Counted from the stretch's first letter, positions 51,901 through 59,777 are shown. The stretch is 64,000 nt of DNA from Bifidobacterium colobi (GCF_018555455.1 NZ_JAFEJU010000002.1:124001-188000); one strand, 5' to 3'. Numbers and translations are program-made. Notes: generated from the sequence alone by a model not told the origin.

Positions 51901-53643
51901 GGGCAGTCTGCCGGGCATGTAGTGATTCCGTTCGCGCTCGGCGATTACCCACAACAGCAGCAACAGCAAGCTGTGACTATTGATGCCAGCTCGTTCGGCA
52001 ACATGTTTATCGTCGGTACGTCGCGCTCCGGCAAATCCACAGCCTTGCGCACCATCGCGTATGCAGGCAGCGTGGCATACTCGCCGCGTAAGCTGCATAT
52101 CTATTGCATCGACGGCGGCAACGGTGCGATTTCGCCGCTCTCCGCACTGCCGAACGTCGGCGCGGTGGCACTGCGCAGTGAAACCCAGAAAATCGAACGT
52201 CTGATTGGCAAACTGGAAGCGGAAGCCAAGCATCGCTCCAGCATGCTTTCCAAGGATGGGTTCAGCAGCATTGATGAATACAACGGCAGCGAATCCGCGC
52301 AACAGAACGGAGAACTCCCGCATATCCTCGTGATGTTGGACTCCTGGGATGGATTTAATTCGTTTTTCCAAGGGTACGATGGCGGTTCGTTGATTGAACG
52401 TCTTCAGATATTAATGAGGGAGGGGCCGTCTTCGGGTATTCACTTTATTGTGACTGGTGATCATCTGCTATTGGCGGGACGCATGGCAGTGCTGTCTGAT
52501 AGTAAGGTGTTGCTACGTTTGGTGGATCCTTCCGACTATACGGAAGTTGGTATGTCTTCGCGTGACGTACCGGAAAACATTCCGGACGGTAGAGGATATC
52601 GTTCCGAAGACGGAGCGGAAATACAGGTAGCGCAAATCCGCCAAGGACTCTCTGGCCAAGCGGAATCTGAACTGATTCGTGCCACCGGAGCTGAACTGAA
52701 AGCTGGACGAGACCATGATTTGCCTCGTGCGGTAATGCCGTTCCGGGTGGAACAACTTCCTCAGGAGCTTTCGCTTGAGCAAGTTCACGAGTGCATTCGT
52801 GAATATGGCGATGAATTCTTGCCTGAACATGGTAATAAATATCGGATTCCGCTGGGCATCGGCGGTGAGGATAACGAGCCGATATTGTTTGATCCAGGTG
52901 AGGCACCGATGCTGCCGATTTATGGCACGCAGCAAAGCGGCAAGACCTCAATGCTGGTCACCATAGTCAACGGTGCATTGCTCGGCGGATACCATGTGGT
53001 GATTGTCGCTCCGAAGAACAATGATTTGCGTAAGTTTGAGGGCGCGTCTGGCGTGGATCAGGTTATCACTGAACCATCGGACGTTACCGAAGATCTGTTG
53101 TCTTCGCATGCCGACGACTCGCACATGCTGTTCGTCTTCGATGATTGCCAGTTGTTGAAGGACATTCCTGCTTCGGATTGGTTGCAATCACAAATAGGTG
53201 TGATTGAAGGTACTGGTGCCGGGTTTGTGTTCGCTGGTGATATTGCGGAATTCCCCACAGGATTCGGCAATTGGGGTTCCAAGATTAAGACTCTTCGCCA
53301 AGGTGTGATGTTGAAACCAGACGAAGTGATATATCAAGATCTCATCAATATTCGATTGCGGCGAGCTGATTTGTCCGCTGATATGCCTGCTGGGCGAGGA
53401 TTCATTCATCTTGGTGGCTTGTCCGTTACGATGCAGGTGGCATTGAGCGTGCCGGGAGAGAGCAATCATCAGCTCGGAGGCGCACGAACTGGTATGGCAC
53501 AGTCTCAGTCGCTCAAGCAGTCTGAGCTTTCCGAGCAGTGGGAGCAGTCGGTTCCGCCACAGATGCCGATGCCGCCCATGCCCAAAGATGACGCAATACC
53601 TTTGCCAACCCAAATGCCTCCGATACCGCAAAAGAAAAGGTGA
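48940..53643 (+). CDS. Type VII secretion ATPase of EccC/EssC type
   Basis: This is a 1567-residue FtsK/SpoIIIE-family secretion motor. The N-terminus (1-80) looks ubiquitin-like or FHA-like, followed by an FHA-like domain (about 95-210). Two membrane helices lie at about 250-295. Three P-loop domains follow: GGTTGSGKSE with Lys683 and Walker B VIDEFASL (Asp787, Glu788); GTSRSGKST with Lys1032 and MLDSWDG; GTQQSGKTS with Lys1335 and FVFDDCQ. The tail is polar and Pro/Met-rich. Two TM plus three ATPase domains distinguish it from DNA-translocating FtsK. It should drive export of WXG100/LXG-type substrates, which are encoded on both sides. ATG 48940 has GAGAAGGG about six bases upstream. Confidence 0.9.
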   Translation: MKGLVTVHDATAGTRFTAYLEASDTTPLSSIMPSLSNITGAQGELETLGIAVDGKTVTPDTTVGQCELHEGSWLSLMGRGAKVMNPYANTDNNDGFVQLRFVSGVNAGAIYDVSQGTMSISSLLDPEKNSMNADFMLDVGADGDVRMIPHVSEGKYKKREHWYSRRKREIHSNVFINGKEAIEPVTLKNDTEVVLPECIVEVTHGRETSVPVDTHESEGHWLFARPPKIREVVKQRKFVLPVEPTKPEKMPIPLMASLLPLVMAVGMCVLLKSYTYLMFGLMSPVMMIGSYVSGNHAGKKRYKKQMKRFHENSKRIRAEASKAVDAEEAQSRLEYPDPTQVLDICARHTKRLWNRRSTDESWLRLRVGAGTVDSHITLEDPQKMEFERIEHWRLRNFPVTVSLPEAGCVGCTGNAEVLYPVVSWMTAQMAALHSTRDLALYLLTPRMNDHNHKSDFSGIDWSFAQWFPQFTPHSGQNTLRTMAVTADDLALRISELVAVLDERASEKKRQSVKHWVGSAVVVIMERAHVLRSMPGVIRLLQEGPALGMYSLCIDTDERMLPEECQTVITATDSNLRVESNIADDVFDIMPDLVSSDWLGAVGGALAPIEDGSPSEGQTGIPDQSRLLDLLNLTPTPDQIEARWAMYPRSTSCLIGESVDGPFGLDIAKDGPHGLIGGTTGSGKSELLQSLVASLAVANTPQALNFVLVDYKGGAAFKDCVKLPHTVGMVTDLDNHLVSRALTSLGAELNYREHLLAKAGAKDLEDYIDMREAKPSLPEIPRLLIVIDEFASLARELPDFVTGLVNIAQRGRSLGIHLLLATQRPGGVVSPEIRANTNLRIALRMTDASESQDVIDAKDAALISKSTPGRAVVRLGSSSLIPFQSARVGGRYINPATAKNAGRSQAPFIRSLAFSQLGEPAPQRPRAKKDKGDVNVTDLKVLVDAINKVAERERIPKQRQPWLPALPEQLDLQRLQAAVQSGQSSEQPGQSAGHVVIPFALGDYPQQQQQQAVTIDASSFGNMFIVGTSRSGKSTALRTIAYAGSVAYSPRKLHIYCIDGGNGAISPLSALPNVGAVALRSETQKIERLIGKLEAEAKHRSSMLSKDGFSSIDEYNGSESAQQNGELPHILVMLDSWDGFNSFFQGYDGGSLIERLQILMREGPSSGIHFIVTGDHLLLAGRMAVLSDSKVLLRLVDPSDYTEVGMSSRDVPENIPDGRGYRSEDGAEIQVAQIRQGLSGQAESELIRATGAELKAGRDHDLPRAVMPFRVEQLPQELSLEQVHECIREYGDEFLPEHGNKYRIPLGIGGEDNEPILFDPGEAPMLPIYGTQQSGKTSMLVTIVNGALLGGYHVVIVAPKNNDLRKFEGASGVDQVITEPSDVTEDLLSSHADDSHMLFVFDDCQLLKDIPASDWLQSQIGVIEGTGAGFVFAGDIAEFPTGFGNWGSKIKTLRQGVMLKPDEVIYQDLINIRLRRADLSADMPAGRGFIHLGGLSVTMQVALSVPGESNHQLGGARTGMAQSQSLKQSELSEQWEQSVPPQMPMPPMPKDDAIPLPTQMPPIPQKKR

Positions 53644-53649
53644 TGCACC

Positions 53650-54210
53650 GTGTTCCCGTTATTTCATAGGAAGAAAGCATCCGGTATCATCACAGCGATC
53701 AAGCCGGCGCAGATATACCGAGAATTACCGACCCTGCCAAGCATGAGCCAGTCGAGCATTCGAGTGCAGTGGGATCGTGCAGCAGTGGAGCGGATCGCTC
53801 GTCCATTGCCATCAGTTCCTGCAACTACACAGCAACGATTCCGCGCTGGCCGGCAGACTCCGCACGAAGCGCAGCAGCTGCATGGTTTCGTAATGGAGTT
53901 TTCGGATGGGCAGCGTGTGGCAGTTACAGCTCGATGCGGTGCTGGACGTATGCCGGTGACTGCTCGTGATGGATATGATGCATTCGCATTGCTGCATGAC
54001 CCGAGCCAACAGATATCCCGTCGGCATTTTGAATTCGGCATGACCTCCATGGGGCAGGTATGGGTCATGGATTGCGATTCCTCCAATGGCACATGGTTGG
54101 AATCGCATGGTTCGCGGACACAATTGCCGAAGTTGGCTCGTGTGAGCATGGCTGCCGGCGATGTATTGCGCTTCGGTAATATGCACGCACGGCTTGTACG
54201 TTTGGGCTGA
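53650..54210 (+). CDS. FHA-domain protein
   Basis: This is a 186-residue cytoplasmic protein. The C-terminal half is a forkhead-associated domain: GAGRMPVTARDGYDAFAL, then QQISRRHFEFG with the Ser/Arg/His core, and DCDSSNGTWLES, the phosphothreonine-loop block with Asn. FHA domains bind phosphothreonine, so the kinase at 41035 or its substrate could be the ligand. The first 60 residues are less ordered. GTG 53650 is six bases after the ATPase stop. Likely part of the secretion locus, linking phosphorylation to secretion. Confidence 0.86.
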   Translation: MFPLFHRKKASGIITAIKPAQIYRELPTLPSMSQSSIRVQWDRAAVERIARPLPSVPATTQQRFRAGRQTPHEAQQLHGFVMEFSDGQRVAVTARCGAGRMPVTARDGYDAFALLHDPSQQISRRHFEFGMTSMGQVWVMDCDSSNGTWLESHGSRTQLPKLARVSMAAGDVLRFGNMHARLVRLG

Positions 54211-54243
54211 TAATTGTCTGTGATGGTGGAGGATTGATTGGTT

Positions 54244-54747
54244 ATGCGTGATAGATCGAACAATAATCGTGATCACACCTATATTGTTATTGCCGTTATA
54301 GGCGGAATTGTTGCGGCTATTGTTCTTGTGTTTTCAGTGTTCGGTTGGATTGCTTTCGTAGGCCATTCGACTAGTGGTCGAGAAGAAAACACAGCTCGGA
54401 GTGTTGAGACAACCGAGGAGTTCATAGCCAAGACCATGGTGGCGAACTATAGTGGCATCAACGAGATTACGTTTACCGGGTATTCCTACAACGGGAGCGG
54501 ATATACCTCGTATTTTGCTTCGGTCAACGGTGTTGAGAATGTTTGGCATGTTGCTGGGAAGCCAGGTGCTTCGCATGATTTGCAGACTTCCAGTGATGAC
54601 ATCAAAGATGTGCAGGCGTATAACGAAGGCTGGCTGGGAGGTGATAAGTCTTCGGGAGCTATGTTGCGTAAGAAGGCCTTGGCAATATCTGATGTTTCCC
54701 TGGATGATGTAAAGGTTATCTATTCCACTGTGGAAATAGATAAATAG
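54244..54747 (+). CDS. One-TM protein, paralog of the next gene
   Basis: This is a 167-residue protein of unrecognised family. It has a charged start, one membrane helix (about 12-38), then an extracellular domain of about 125 residues with ITFTGYSYN and a DIKDVQAYNEGWLGGDKSSG block. The next gene has SIKDAQADEEGWLGGDREAG in the same place, so the two are paralogs. ATG 54244 is ten bases after GGAGGA. Position inside the secretion locus suggests an accessory envelope protein. Confidence 0.72.
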   Translation: MRDRSNNNRDHTYIVIAVIGGIVAAIVLVFSVFGWIAFVGHSTSGREENTARSVETTEEFIAKTMVANYSGINEITFTGYSYNGSGYTSYFASVNGVENVWHVAGKPGASHDLQTSSDDIKDVQAYNEGWLGGDKSSGAMLRKKALAISDVSLDDVKVIYSTVEIDK

Positions 54748-54820
54748 ATAATTGAAGCGGCTGATGCAGGAGATTGCAGGTTATGTGCGGGATGAAATCG
54801 TTGGAGAAGGAAGCAATGTG

Positions 54821-55429
54821 ATGGCTGAGCGGGATGATACTACGCGTTCTGATGGCGGCAGTGGCTCCAACCGGTCTTTTGTGCCGGAGGGGTTTGGTCT
54901 GGTGCCTGAAGGGGCATCGTCTGCGTATAAGGGAACCGTTTCTGATTCGGTGTCGGATCGTCGTCGGTTGGCTGTGGTGTGGGTGTTGGTGGTGGTGTGG
55001 GTGCTTGCTGTGACGGCGGGCAGTATTTTCGCTGTGGTTGAGGTGCCCCGGTATCTGGCTCGTCGTGAGGCTGTGGCGGTGCGTCAGACAGAGGAATGCT
55101 TGGCGCGTAAGGTCGTGAAATATTATTCGGGTGTGACTCGGATTGAGTTCGATGGCTATTATCCGTACAATGTTTTGCTCGCTGATGCTGCTTATTCTAT
55201 GAAGATGAATGGTGTCGGCGTGCTGTATGAAGTGAATGCTCGTCCAGGGGAAGGTTGCGATAGACGTGATTCTACGGTCAGCATTAAAGATGCTCAGGCC
55301 GATGAGGAGGGTTGGCTTGGCGGTGATCGTGAGGCGGGGATTCGTGTTCGTGAGCATCCGTTGCCTGACGGTGAGGTGTCGTTGTCTGGTGTTGATGTTT
55401 CGTATTCGACGAGGAAGCTGGGTGAGTAG
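54821..55429 (+). CDS. One-TM protein, paralog of the preceding gene
   Basis: This is a 202-residue protein. It has a polar cytoplasmic start (about 1-48), a strongly hydrophobic helix (RLAVVWVLVVVWVLAVTAGS), then an extracellular part with VTRIEFDGYYPYN and EEGWLGGD, matching the preceding gene. ATG 54821 has AAGGAAG seven bases upstream; the upstream in-frame extension from 54752 was not used. Its stop is two bases before the next start, so the genes are cotranscribed. Function unknown. Confidence 0.72.
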   Translation: MAERDDTTRSDGGSGSNRSFVPEGFGLVPEGASSAYKGTVSDSVSDRRRLAVVWVLVVVWVLAVTAGSIFAVVEVPRYLARREAVAVRQTEECLARKVVKYYSGVTRIEFDGYYPYNVLLADAAYSMKMNGVGVLYEVNARPGEGCDRRDSTVSIKDAQADEEGWLGGDREAGIRVREHPLPDGEVSLSGVDVSYSTRKLGE

Positions 55430-55431
55430 GA

Positions 55432-56370
55432 ATGTCCGATAACCAGGGTTCTTCCTCATCTTCTAGTGGCGTGGACGTAGATGTTGCCCGGTCTGGCAGT
55501 TCTTTGTCTGACGATGATTATGAGCGTTATGGTTTGTTCGCCACGGCTTGCGGTGGCATACCGGTTGCCGGGCCGGGGCGCCGGGCTGCGAGCGTGTGGT
55601 CCTTGTTGTGGCGCGTGTTCGTGCTGGTCGCCGGTATGGTGGTGCTCGCGTTTCCGCATGCGTTGTATGCAGCTCAGACCGGTGATAAGTTGGGTTCGCC
55701 GGGCGTGCTCGCGTGGTTGGGAATTACGGGCGCCACTTGGTGGGGTGTGCTTGTTCTGATTCCGGTGTTCGCGCTTGGTGGTCTCGCGCCTGCGATCATG
55801 GTTATGCTGGCCGCTGCGGGCAAGTTGTTGGATGGGCATAGGTGGGTGTGGCCGTTTGTAGCGGTAATGCTTACGCTGATGGTTATGGTGTGGGCGATTC
55901 TTCCTGGGAACGCCGCCGGTCAGAGCCTCATGTGGTGGCGGTTGTTCAAGAATGGGACGCTGTATGGAATGCCTTCCAGCAACGGTTTGCTTTCCATGCT
56001 GCCCGGCGTGATTGGCTCGACCGTTGCTGTGCTGCTTGTGATTGTGCTGTGGTGCACGGTTGGCGGCGTGCTGCGTCGTGGATCGACGAAGGATTCCCTC
56101 TGGTCCAGGGTCATGTACGCGATGACGCCGACGGTTTGTCTGGGCATCGGGGTGCTGCGTGGTCTCCTCCCCGCGGGTGGTGAGACGGTTCTTGGCGTTC
56201 TTATGTTGGCGGTCCTGCTGGGCTTGGTTGTACCGAATGAGCTTTCCGCCGCCGCGTGGTGCGTGCGTACCAAGCGTGAGGCGCGTTGGATGTGGGCGTT
56301 CGCTTCTGCCGTCACGTTCGAGAGTCTGTTGTCGATAATGATGGTCGTGGCGTTTATCTACCAGCTGTAA
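55432..56370 (+). CDS. Polytopic membrane protein of the secretion locus
   Basis: This is a 312-residue protein with about seven or eight TM helices after a polar, Ser-rich start. I do not recognise a family. The helices contain few charged residues, and two loops carry short GNAAGQSLMWWR and RRGSTKDSLWSR stretches. ATG 55432 is two bases after the preceding stop. Polytopic membrane proteins are core parts of type VII systems (EccD in mycobacteria has eleven TM), so it could be a channel component; the assignment is by position only. Confidence 0.7.
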   Translation: MSDNQGSSSSSSGVDVDVARSGSSLSDDDYERYGLFATACGGIPVAGPGRRAASVWSLLWRVFVLVAGMVVLAFPHALYAAQTGDKLGSPGVLAWLGITGATWWGVLVLIPVFALGGLAPAIMVMLAAAGKLLDGHRWVWPFVAVMLTLMVMVWAILPGNAAGQSLMWWRLFKNGTLYGMPSSNGLLSMLPGVIGSTVAVLLVIVLWCTVGGVLRRGSTKDSLWSRVMYAMTPTVCLGIGVLRGLLPAGGETVLGVLMLAVLLGLVVPNELSAAAWCVRTKREARWMWAFASAVTFESLLSIMMVVAFIYQL

Positions 56371-56406
56371 GGAGATGGGCGAAACCAAGTTTGTTGGCGT
56401 GCTAGT

Positions 56407-56662
56407 TGACGGGCCAACGTGAGGAATTTGCTGATTTGTAAGGATAATCCCGTTGTTGGGCGGGCCATTATGCAGATTCGCTCGTTTCATCCGTGCTGTC
56501 CCGGTGTTGGGCGGGCGAACGTGTTGATTCTCGTTTTTTCATTATGTTGGCCCGGTGCCGGTTGAGTCAAAAATGGCGGAATGAAGCCATTTCTGAAAAA
56601 CGCTTCAAATCGGCGCACGGGCCAACTTTGCTGAATCTATGAAACTGGTACGTTGGCCCGCT
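56407..56662. repeat. Eight GGGCCA/TGGCCC-type motifs in alternating orientation (right copy)
   Basis: Forward cores lie at about 56411, 56463, 56513 and 56619, and reverse cores at about 56445, 56496, 56546 and 56653, strictly alternating as in 37856-38110. Some cores are degenerate (GATAATCCCGTTG, GCTGTCCCGGTG). The last core overlaps a DUF3800 gene relic and may belong to it. Confidence 0.7.
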
Positions 56663-56708
56663 GCAAGAGCGTTATTGCAAGTGTGCGCATAGCCCTCATC
56701 AAGTATCT
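56651..56708 (+). pseudogene. Relic of a DUF3800 gene
   Basis: These 58 bases match 60121-60178 inside the intact DUF3800 gene. Translation gives VGPLQERYCKCAHSPHQVS against VGQLQERYRKYAHSPHQVS, 16 of 19 identical. Many nucleotide differences are synonymous, so the two diverged as coding sequences before this copy was cut. Nothing upstream or downstream continues the gene. Confidence 0.85.
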
Positions 56709-56713
56709 TCGTA

Positions 56714-56813
56714 GGTGAATTCTTGTTGAATTTGGTTTGAACTCCTTCTGTGGTCGGTGGTTGGGAAACATCTGCGGGGTATCGTATTGCTTACTTTTCA
56801 AGGGGGAGGGCTC
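56714..56813 (+). promoter_or_regulatory. Conserved upstream region of a DUF4176 gene start (relic copy)
   Basis: GGTGAATTC followed by TGTTGAATTTGGTTTGAACT (about 56714-56744) recurs at 60742-60772, and TTTTCAAGGGGGAGGGCTC just before the ATG recurs at 60830-60848. The former is a possible regulatory box, the latter a strong ribosome binding site. Confidence 0.6.
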
Positions 56814-56912
56814 ATGGTTGATGCTTCGGTTGCAAGTGCGGTGGCTTTTTGCCGGAGTGCTTCCATGGATGGCGAGGTGCTGCCGTTGGTTATCTCAAGG
56901 CCTGTAGCATGA
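56814..56912 (+). pseudogene. 5' fragment of a DUF4176 gene
   Basis: The 32-residue open frame starts MVDAS, as at 60849, with the same ribosome binding site and upstream region. It ends at a TGA after GEVLPLVISRPVA, where the intact gene has VGVLPLGSVVRL. The rest is lost. Confidence 0.75.
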
Positions 56913-57049
56913 CTGGTGCAGGGATAATTCGTGCATGTGATGGTGGAGGATCAGCTGCCGATGCGGCATACGATACCGCGGTTCATCGCGGGGAAGAGGG
57001 CGATTTCCTAGGTAATTTTGCCGATGAACTATCCTTCTGGGATGAGTGA
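56913..57049 (+). pseudogene. 3' remnant of an LXG-like effector gene
   Basis: In the frame ending at TGA 57047-57049 the translation ends AAYDTAVHRGEEGDFLGN, then about nine more residues. The intact effector at 61701 ends GLYDNWVHRGDGDDLGSH plus a few residues. The shared YD-x2-VHRG and LG, and position just before an A gene, identify it as the effector end joined to the DUF4176 start by deletion. Confidence 0.65.
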
Positions 57050-57052
57050 CAT

Positions 57053-57727
57053 ATGTTGTTTATGCGATATGTGCTGTTGGGAAGGCTGGCTGATGGGACG
57101 CGTGTGTTTTGGGATACGCGCGAGGGCAAGGCGGTGAAACGTCCTATTGCACGGCGTCTGGAGCCTGGAGAGAGTTTACGCAATACAGTTGTTGTGATGT
57201 GTTTGGCTCCGTTGCTGTTGTTGGTACTTCGTTTGCTTGGATGGCTGGTTTCGTTGTTGCCGATCGTCGATGATATCCGGGCGTGGTTGTGGATTCAGGG
57301 TTTGATGCCGGTGTTTTCGCTTGATAAGCGGACGGGGAGTATAATCGCGGCGCTATGCGGCCTTGCTTTGGCGTATTTCCTGTATTGGGTGTTTTGCTGG
57401 CTTGTATTCGGTATCCATCGGGAGGAATATGTTCCTGCATCGATGTGGGAGGTCGCCTTTGCTACTTCTCGGTTGGCAGGCTTTACTCGTTATGAGATGG
57501 GGCACTCGGTTTTGTACCCGTTCTTCGCATTTTCTCTTTGGGGCATACCGTGGTATATGTGCACAATCTCCATTGTCGATAATCAGCCATGGTTTAACCA
57601 TTATGATTCGCCGTGGGCGTGGGGCTGGTTCTGGTTTTTCATATCAGCTTATATTTTTTCCCTGTTGATATTGTTTGTGCCATATATTGAATGTAAAGTG
57701 CGTCGGAGATTTGGAGCGGAGTTCTGA
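57053..57727 (+). CDS. Four-TM A-type protein of effector cassette (first middle pair)
   Basis: This is a 224-residue membrane protein. The N-terminus MLFMRYVLLGRLADGTRVFWD matches 58402 (RFVLVGRLADGSQVFWD) and 62946 (RFVLVGRLADGSVVYWD). A basic stretch follows (KRPIARRLEPGE), then TM helices 1-2, then YVPASMWEVAFATSRLAGF where paralogs have YVPAS and AFAxxR, then TM helices 3-4. I know no named family. In the left cassette the same layout is fused to the effector C-terminus, which suggests direct association with the effector. Its stop overlaps the B start (TGATG). Confidence 0.78.
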   Translation: MLFMRYVLLGRLADGTRVFWDTREGKAVKRPIARRLEPGESLRNTVVVMCLAPLLLLVLRLLGWLVSLLPIVDDIRAWLWIQGLMPVFSLDKRTGSIIAALCGLALAYFLYWVFCWLVFGIHREEYVPASMWEVAFATSRLAGFTRYEMGHSVLYPFFAFSLWGIPWYMCTISIVDNQPWFNHYDSPWAWGWFWFFISAYIFSLLILFVPYIECKVRRRFGAEF

Positions 57728-58398
57728 TGAAGCTCTCTATGATTCTTATCATGGTGCTCGCTATCGGCGTGCTGTCAGCGCCTGCTATTGCGTTTACTTT
57801 CGCGTTTAACATGTTCCGCTACTACAGGTTGATGAAGAAGCGTATTCATCCAATGCTGATTAAAGAGGGCTTGCGTAAAGCGGATGATCCATGGGTGTCT
57901 TCCGGGGTCGCTGATGATGTGGAGGAGCATTACGGTAAAGCCGCAACGAGGATGGATGCTGATGCTGAAGTGATTCGTGAGTCTGTTGCAAAGGATGCAT
58001 CGAATCATGATGTCAATTCAGTGGATTCACTTGTTGATTCTCCTGAGATTAATGTGCAGCCGTCACACGCGTCTGTCCCAAAAACCATGCGGTTGCCCTC
58101 GGGTCCGTATGATGCTGGTGCCGAGGCTTTGAATGCTCGGCATTTGTTTGAATTTGGTGATGTGCGGCTCGCGGATCGGTGGGTTGAAGGTAATGATGTT
58201 AGCGGCGACGTGCGCTCTGCGAGACTGAATGCATGGCGTAATGAAGTGCTATTCCGTTGTGGTTTGGATTCTCAGCCTGAGGATGTTGTCAGAGCCATTG
58301 AACGTCGTGCCGGTGGTATTGCGTTGTTCCGCAAGATGGGCCCAGCCGGCGCGTACCTTCAAGCTTGCGAGGAAACTTTGGGTACTAAGGATGTGTGA
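57727..58398 (+). CDS. One-TM B-type protein (first middle pair)
   Basis: This is a 223-residue protein with one N-terminal helix (about 4-25), then FNMFRYYRLMKKRIHPMLIK and GLRKADDPWVSSGV, a charged linker, and a C-terminal cytoplasmic domain. That domain has LPSGPYDAGAEALNARHL, RLADRWVEG, AWRNEVLFRCGL and GPAGAYLQACEETLG, all of which recur in 59136. Unknown family. Always directly after an A gene with overlap, so A and B probably form a complex. Confidence 0.78.
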   Translation: MKLSMILIMVLAIGVLSAPAIAFTFAFNMFRYYRLMKKRIHPMLIKEGLRKADDPWVSSGVADDVEEHYGKAATRMDADAEVIRESVAKDASNHDVNSVDSLVDSPEINVQPSHASVPKTMRLPSGPYDAGAEALNARHLFEFGDVRLADRWVEGNDVSGDVRSARLNAWRNEVLFRCGLDSQPEDVVRAIERRAGGIALFRKMGPAGAYLQACEETLGTKDV

Positions 58399-58401
58399 TT
58401 A

Positions 58402-59139
58402 TTGGTGTTGTTGTTGTTTTTGCGGTTTGTGTTGGTTGGGCGTTTGGCTGATGGTTCTCAGGTGTTTTGGGATTCGTTGGAGGGGCGGCCGTGGAAGCGT
58501 GTGTTGCGGGTGAGGGCCGTGGCGGGTTGGACTCGTGCGGCGTTGGTGTCGGGGACTGTCGCCGCGGGTTTGGTTCCGGTGTTGACGCGTGTGGTGCGTG
58601 ATGTGGTGGGCTTGTTCGTTCCGGAGGGGGCTTCGTCCGGTGGTGGTGAGGTGGTGTTGCTGGGGTTTTTGCGTCCGGATGGCGTGTATGTGGATGAGTG
58701 GAACATGGACGTGTGCCTGGCGGTGATGTGGCTGTCTGGTTTCCTGTTGTATTGGTGTTTCTGCCGTCTGGTGTTCGGCAGGATGCGTGAGTATGTGCCG
58801 GCTTCGTTGGAGGAGCTGGCGTTCGCGTCTTCGATGCGGTCATCCGAGTTGCGGTATATGTTCGGTGGGCCGATTGTGGGAACTATGTTCCTGTTGGGAA
58901 TGTTGTCGCTTTTGGTTATGCCTACATGGGGCTATTGGTCGGATGGTGTGAATTTGGCTTATAGCTCGTCGATTGAAGATAGAATGTTGTCTGAACGGAT
59001 GAATTCAATTGGTCTTGTTTGGATGATACTGGTGTGGTGTTCTCCGTTGTTGTTGGGTTTGCGTTTTGTTGGTCCGTGGGATTGGCGTGGTCGTTTTGAT
59101 TTGCATGGTGCGGATGAGCGTAGGGGTTGGTTGCGGTGA
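58402..59139 (+). CDS. Four-TM A-type protein (second middle pair)
   Basis: This is a 245-residue paralog of 57053 and 62946. It starts at TTG 58402 or GTG 58405, then FLRFVLVGRLADGSQVFWDS, a basic stretch, two TM helices, REYVPASLEELAFASSMRSS, and YMFGGPIVG leading to two more TM helices. GC content is higher than in the first pair, so the two pairs have different histories. Its stop overlaps the B gene by four bases. Confidence 0.78.
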   Translation: MVLLLFLRFVLVGRLADGSQVFWDSLEGRPWKRVLRVRAVAGWTRAALVSGTVAAGLVPVLTRVVRDVVGLFVPEGASSGGGEVVLLGFLRPDGVYVDEWNMDVCLAVMWLSGFLLYWCFCRLVFGRMREYVPASLEELAFASSMRSSELRYMFGGPIVGTMFLLGMLSLLVMPTWGYWSDGVNLAYSSSIEDRMLSERMNSIGLVWMILVWCSPLLLGLRFVGPWDWRGRFDLHGADERRGWLR

Positions 59140-59777
59140 TTGAGTTGCTGTTGGCTGCCGGTATGGGTGTGCTGGTGGCGATCGGGTTGTGCTTGGTGCT
59201 GGCGTTCAACATGGTGCGTTACCGGTGGGTGATGGATCATCGTATTCATCCGTTGTTGGAGCGTGAGGGGTTGCGCAGGCCGGATGACGGGTTCGTGTCC
59301 TCTGGTGTGCGTGAGCGTATGGAGGAGTTCCATCGTGCGGAGCGTGCGGCGGCTTCGGCTCCCGATCCCTCTGTCGCGGAGCGTGAGGCGCGTGAGCGGC
59401 GTCGGATGGTGGTGTTCGATCCGCGGTTTGATGTTTCGCCGTTGCCGGCCGGCCCGTATCCGTTCGATCGGCCCATGGCTCGTTGGGCGCGGGATATTTA
59501 CGAGGGTGGTGATTGGAAGTATGCGGATGGTTGGTTGAGGGGCGTGCGTTCGACTCCGCGTGTGGTGCGTGGCCTGCGGTTGGATGCGTGGCGTAATGAG
59601 GTGTTGGCGCGGTATGGCTTGTCGGTGGTTTCGCCTGTGGTGTTGCGTCGTGTGGAGCGCGTGGCTCGCCGTGAGCGGTTGTGGCGTGGCGCTGGTCCGG
59701 CGCGGGCCTATATCATCGCGTGCGAGAAGACCGCCAAGACAGTCAAGCCGCATCAAAGTGTCTATCGTTCTTTGTGA
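59136..59777 (+). CDS. One-TM B-type protein (second middle pair)
   Basis: This is a 213-residue paralog of 57727. GTG 59136 overlaps the A stop and has AGGGG about nine bases upstream; a TTG at 59127 is an alternative. It has one TM helix, FNMVRYRWVMDHRIHPLLER, GLRRPDDGFVSSGVRERMEE, then LPAGPYPFDRPMARWARDIY, KYADGWLRG, AWRNEVLARYGL and GPARAYIIACEKT. The PDDGFVSSGV block is the most conserved part among B proteins. Confidence 0.78.
   Translation: MIELLLAAGMGVLVAIGLCLVLAFNMVRYRWVMDHRIHPLLEREGLRRPDDGFVSSGVRERMEEFHRAERAAASAPDPSVAEREARERRRMVVFDPRFDVSPLPAGPYPFDRPMARWARDIYEGGDWKYADGWLRGVRSTPRVVRGLRLDAWRNEVLARYGLSVVSPVVLRRVERVARRERLWRGAGPARAYIIACEKTAKTVKPHQSVYRSL

Noticed and set aside
55456..56490. 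A 344-codon antisense frame opposite the polytopic membrane gene
   Set aside because: His/Gln/Arg-rich shadow translation typical of antisense to a hydrophobic protein.
56849..57049. A 66-residue intact small protein
   Set aside because: Its start lies inside the DUF4176 fragment in another frame and its end matches the effector C-terminus, so it is read as a deletion relic.
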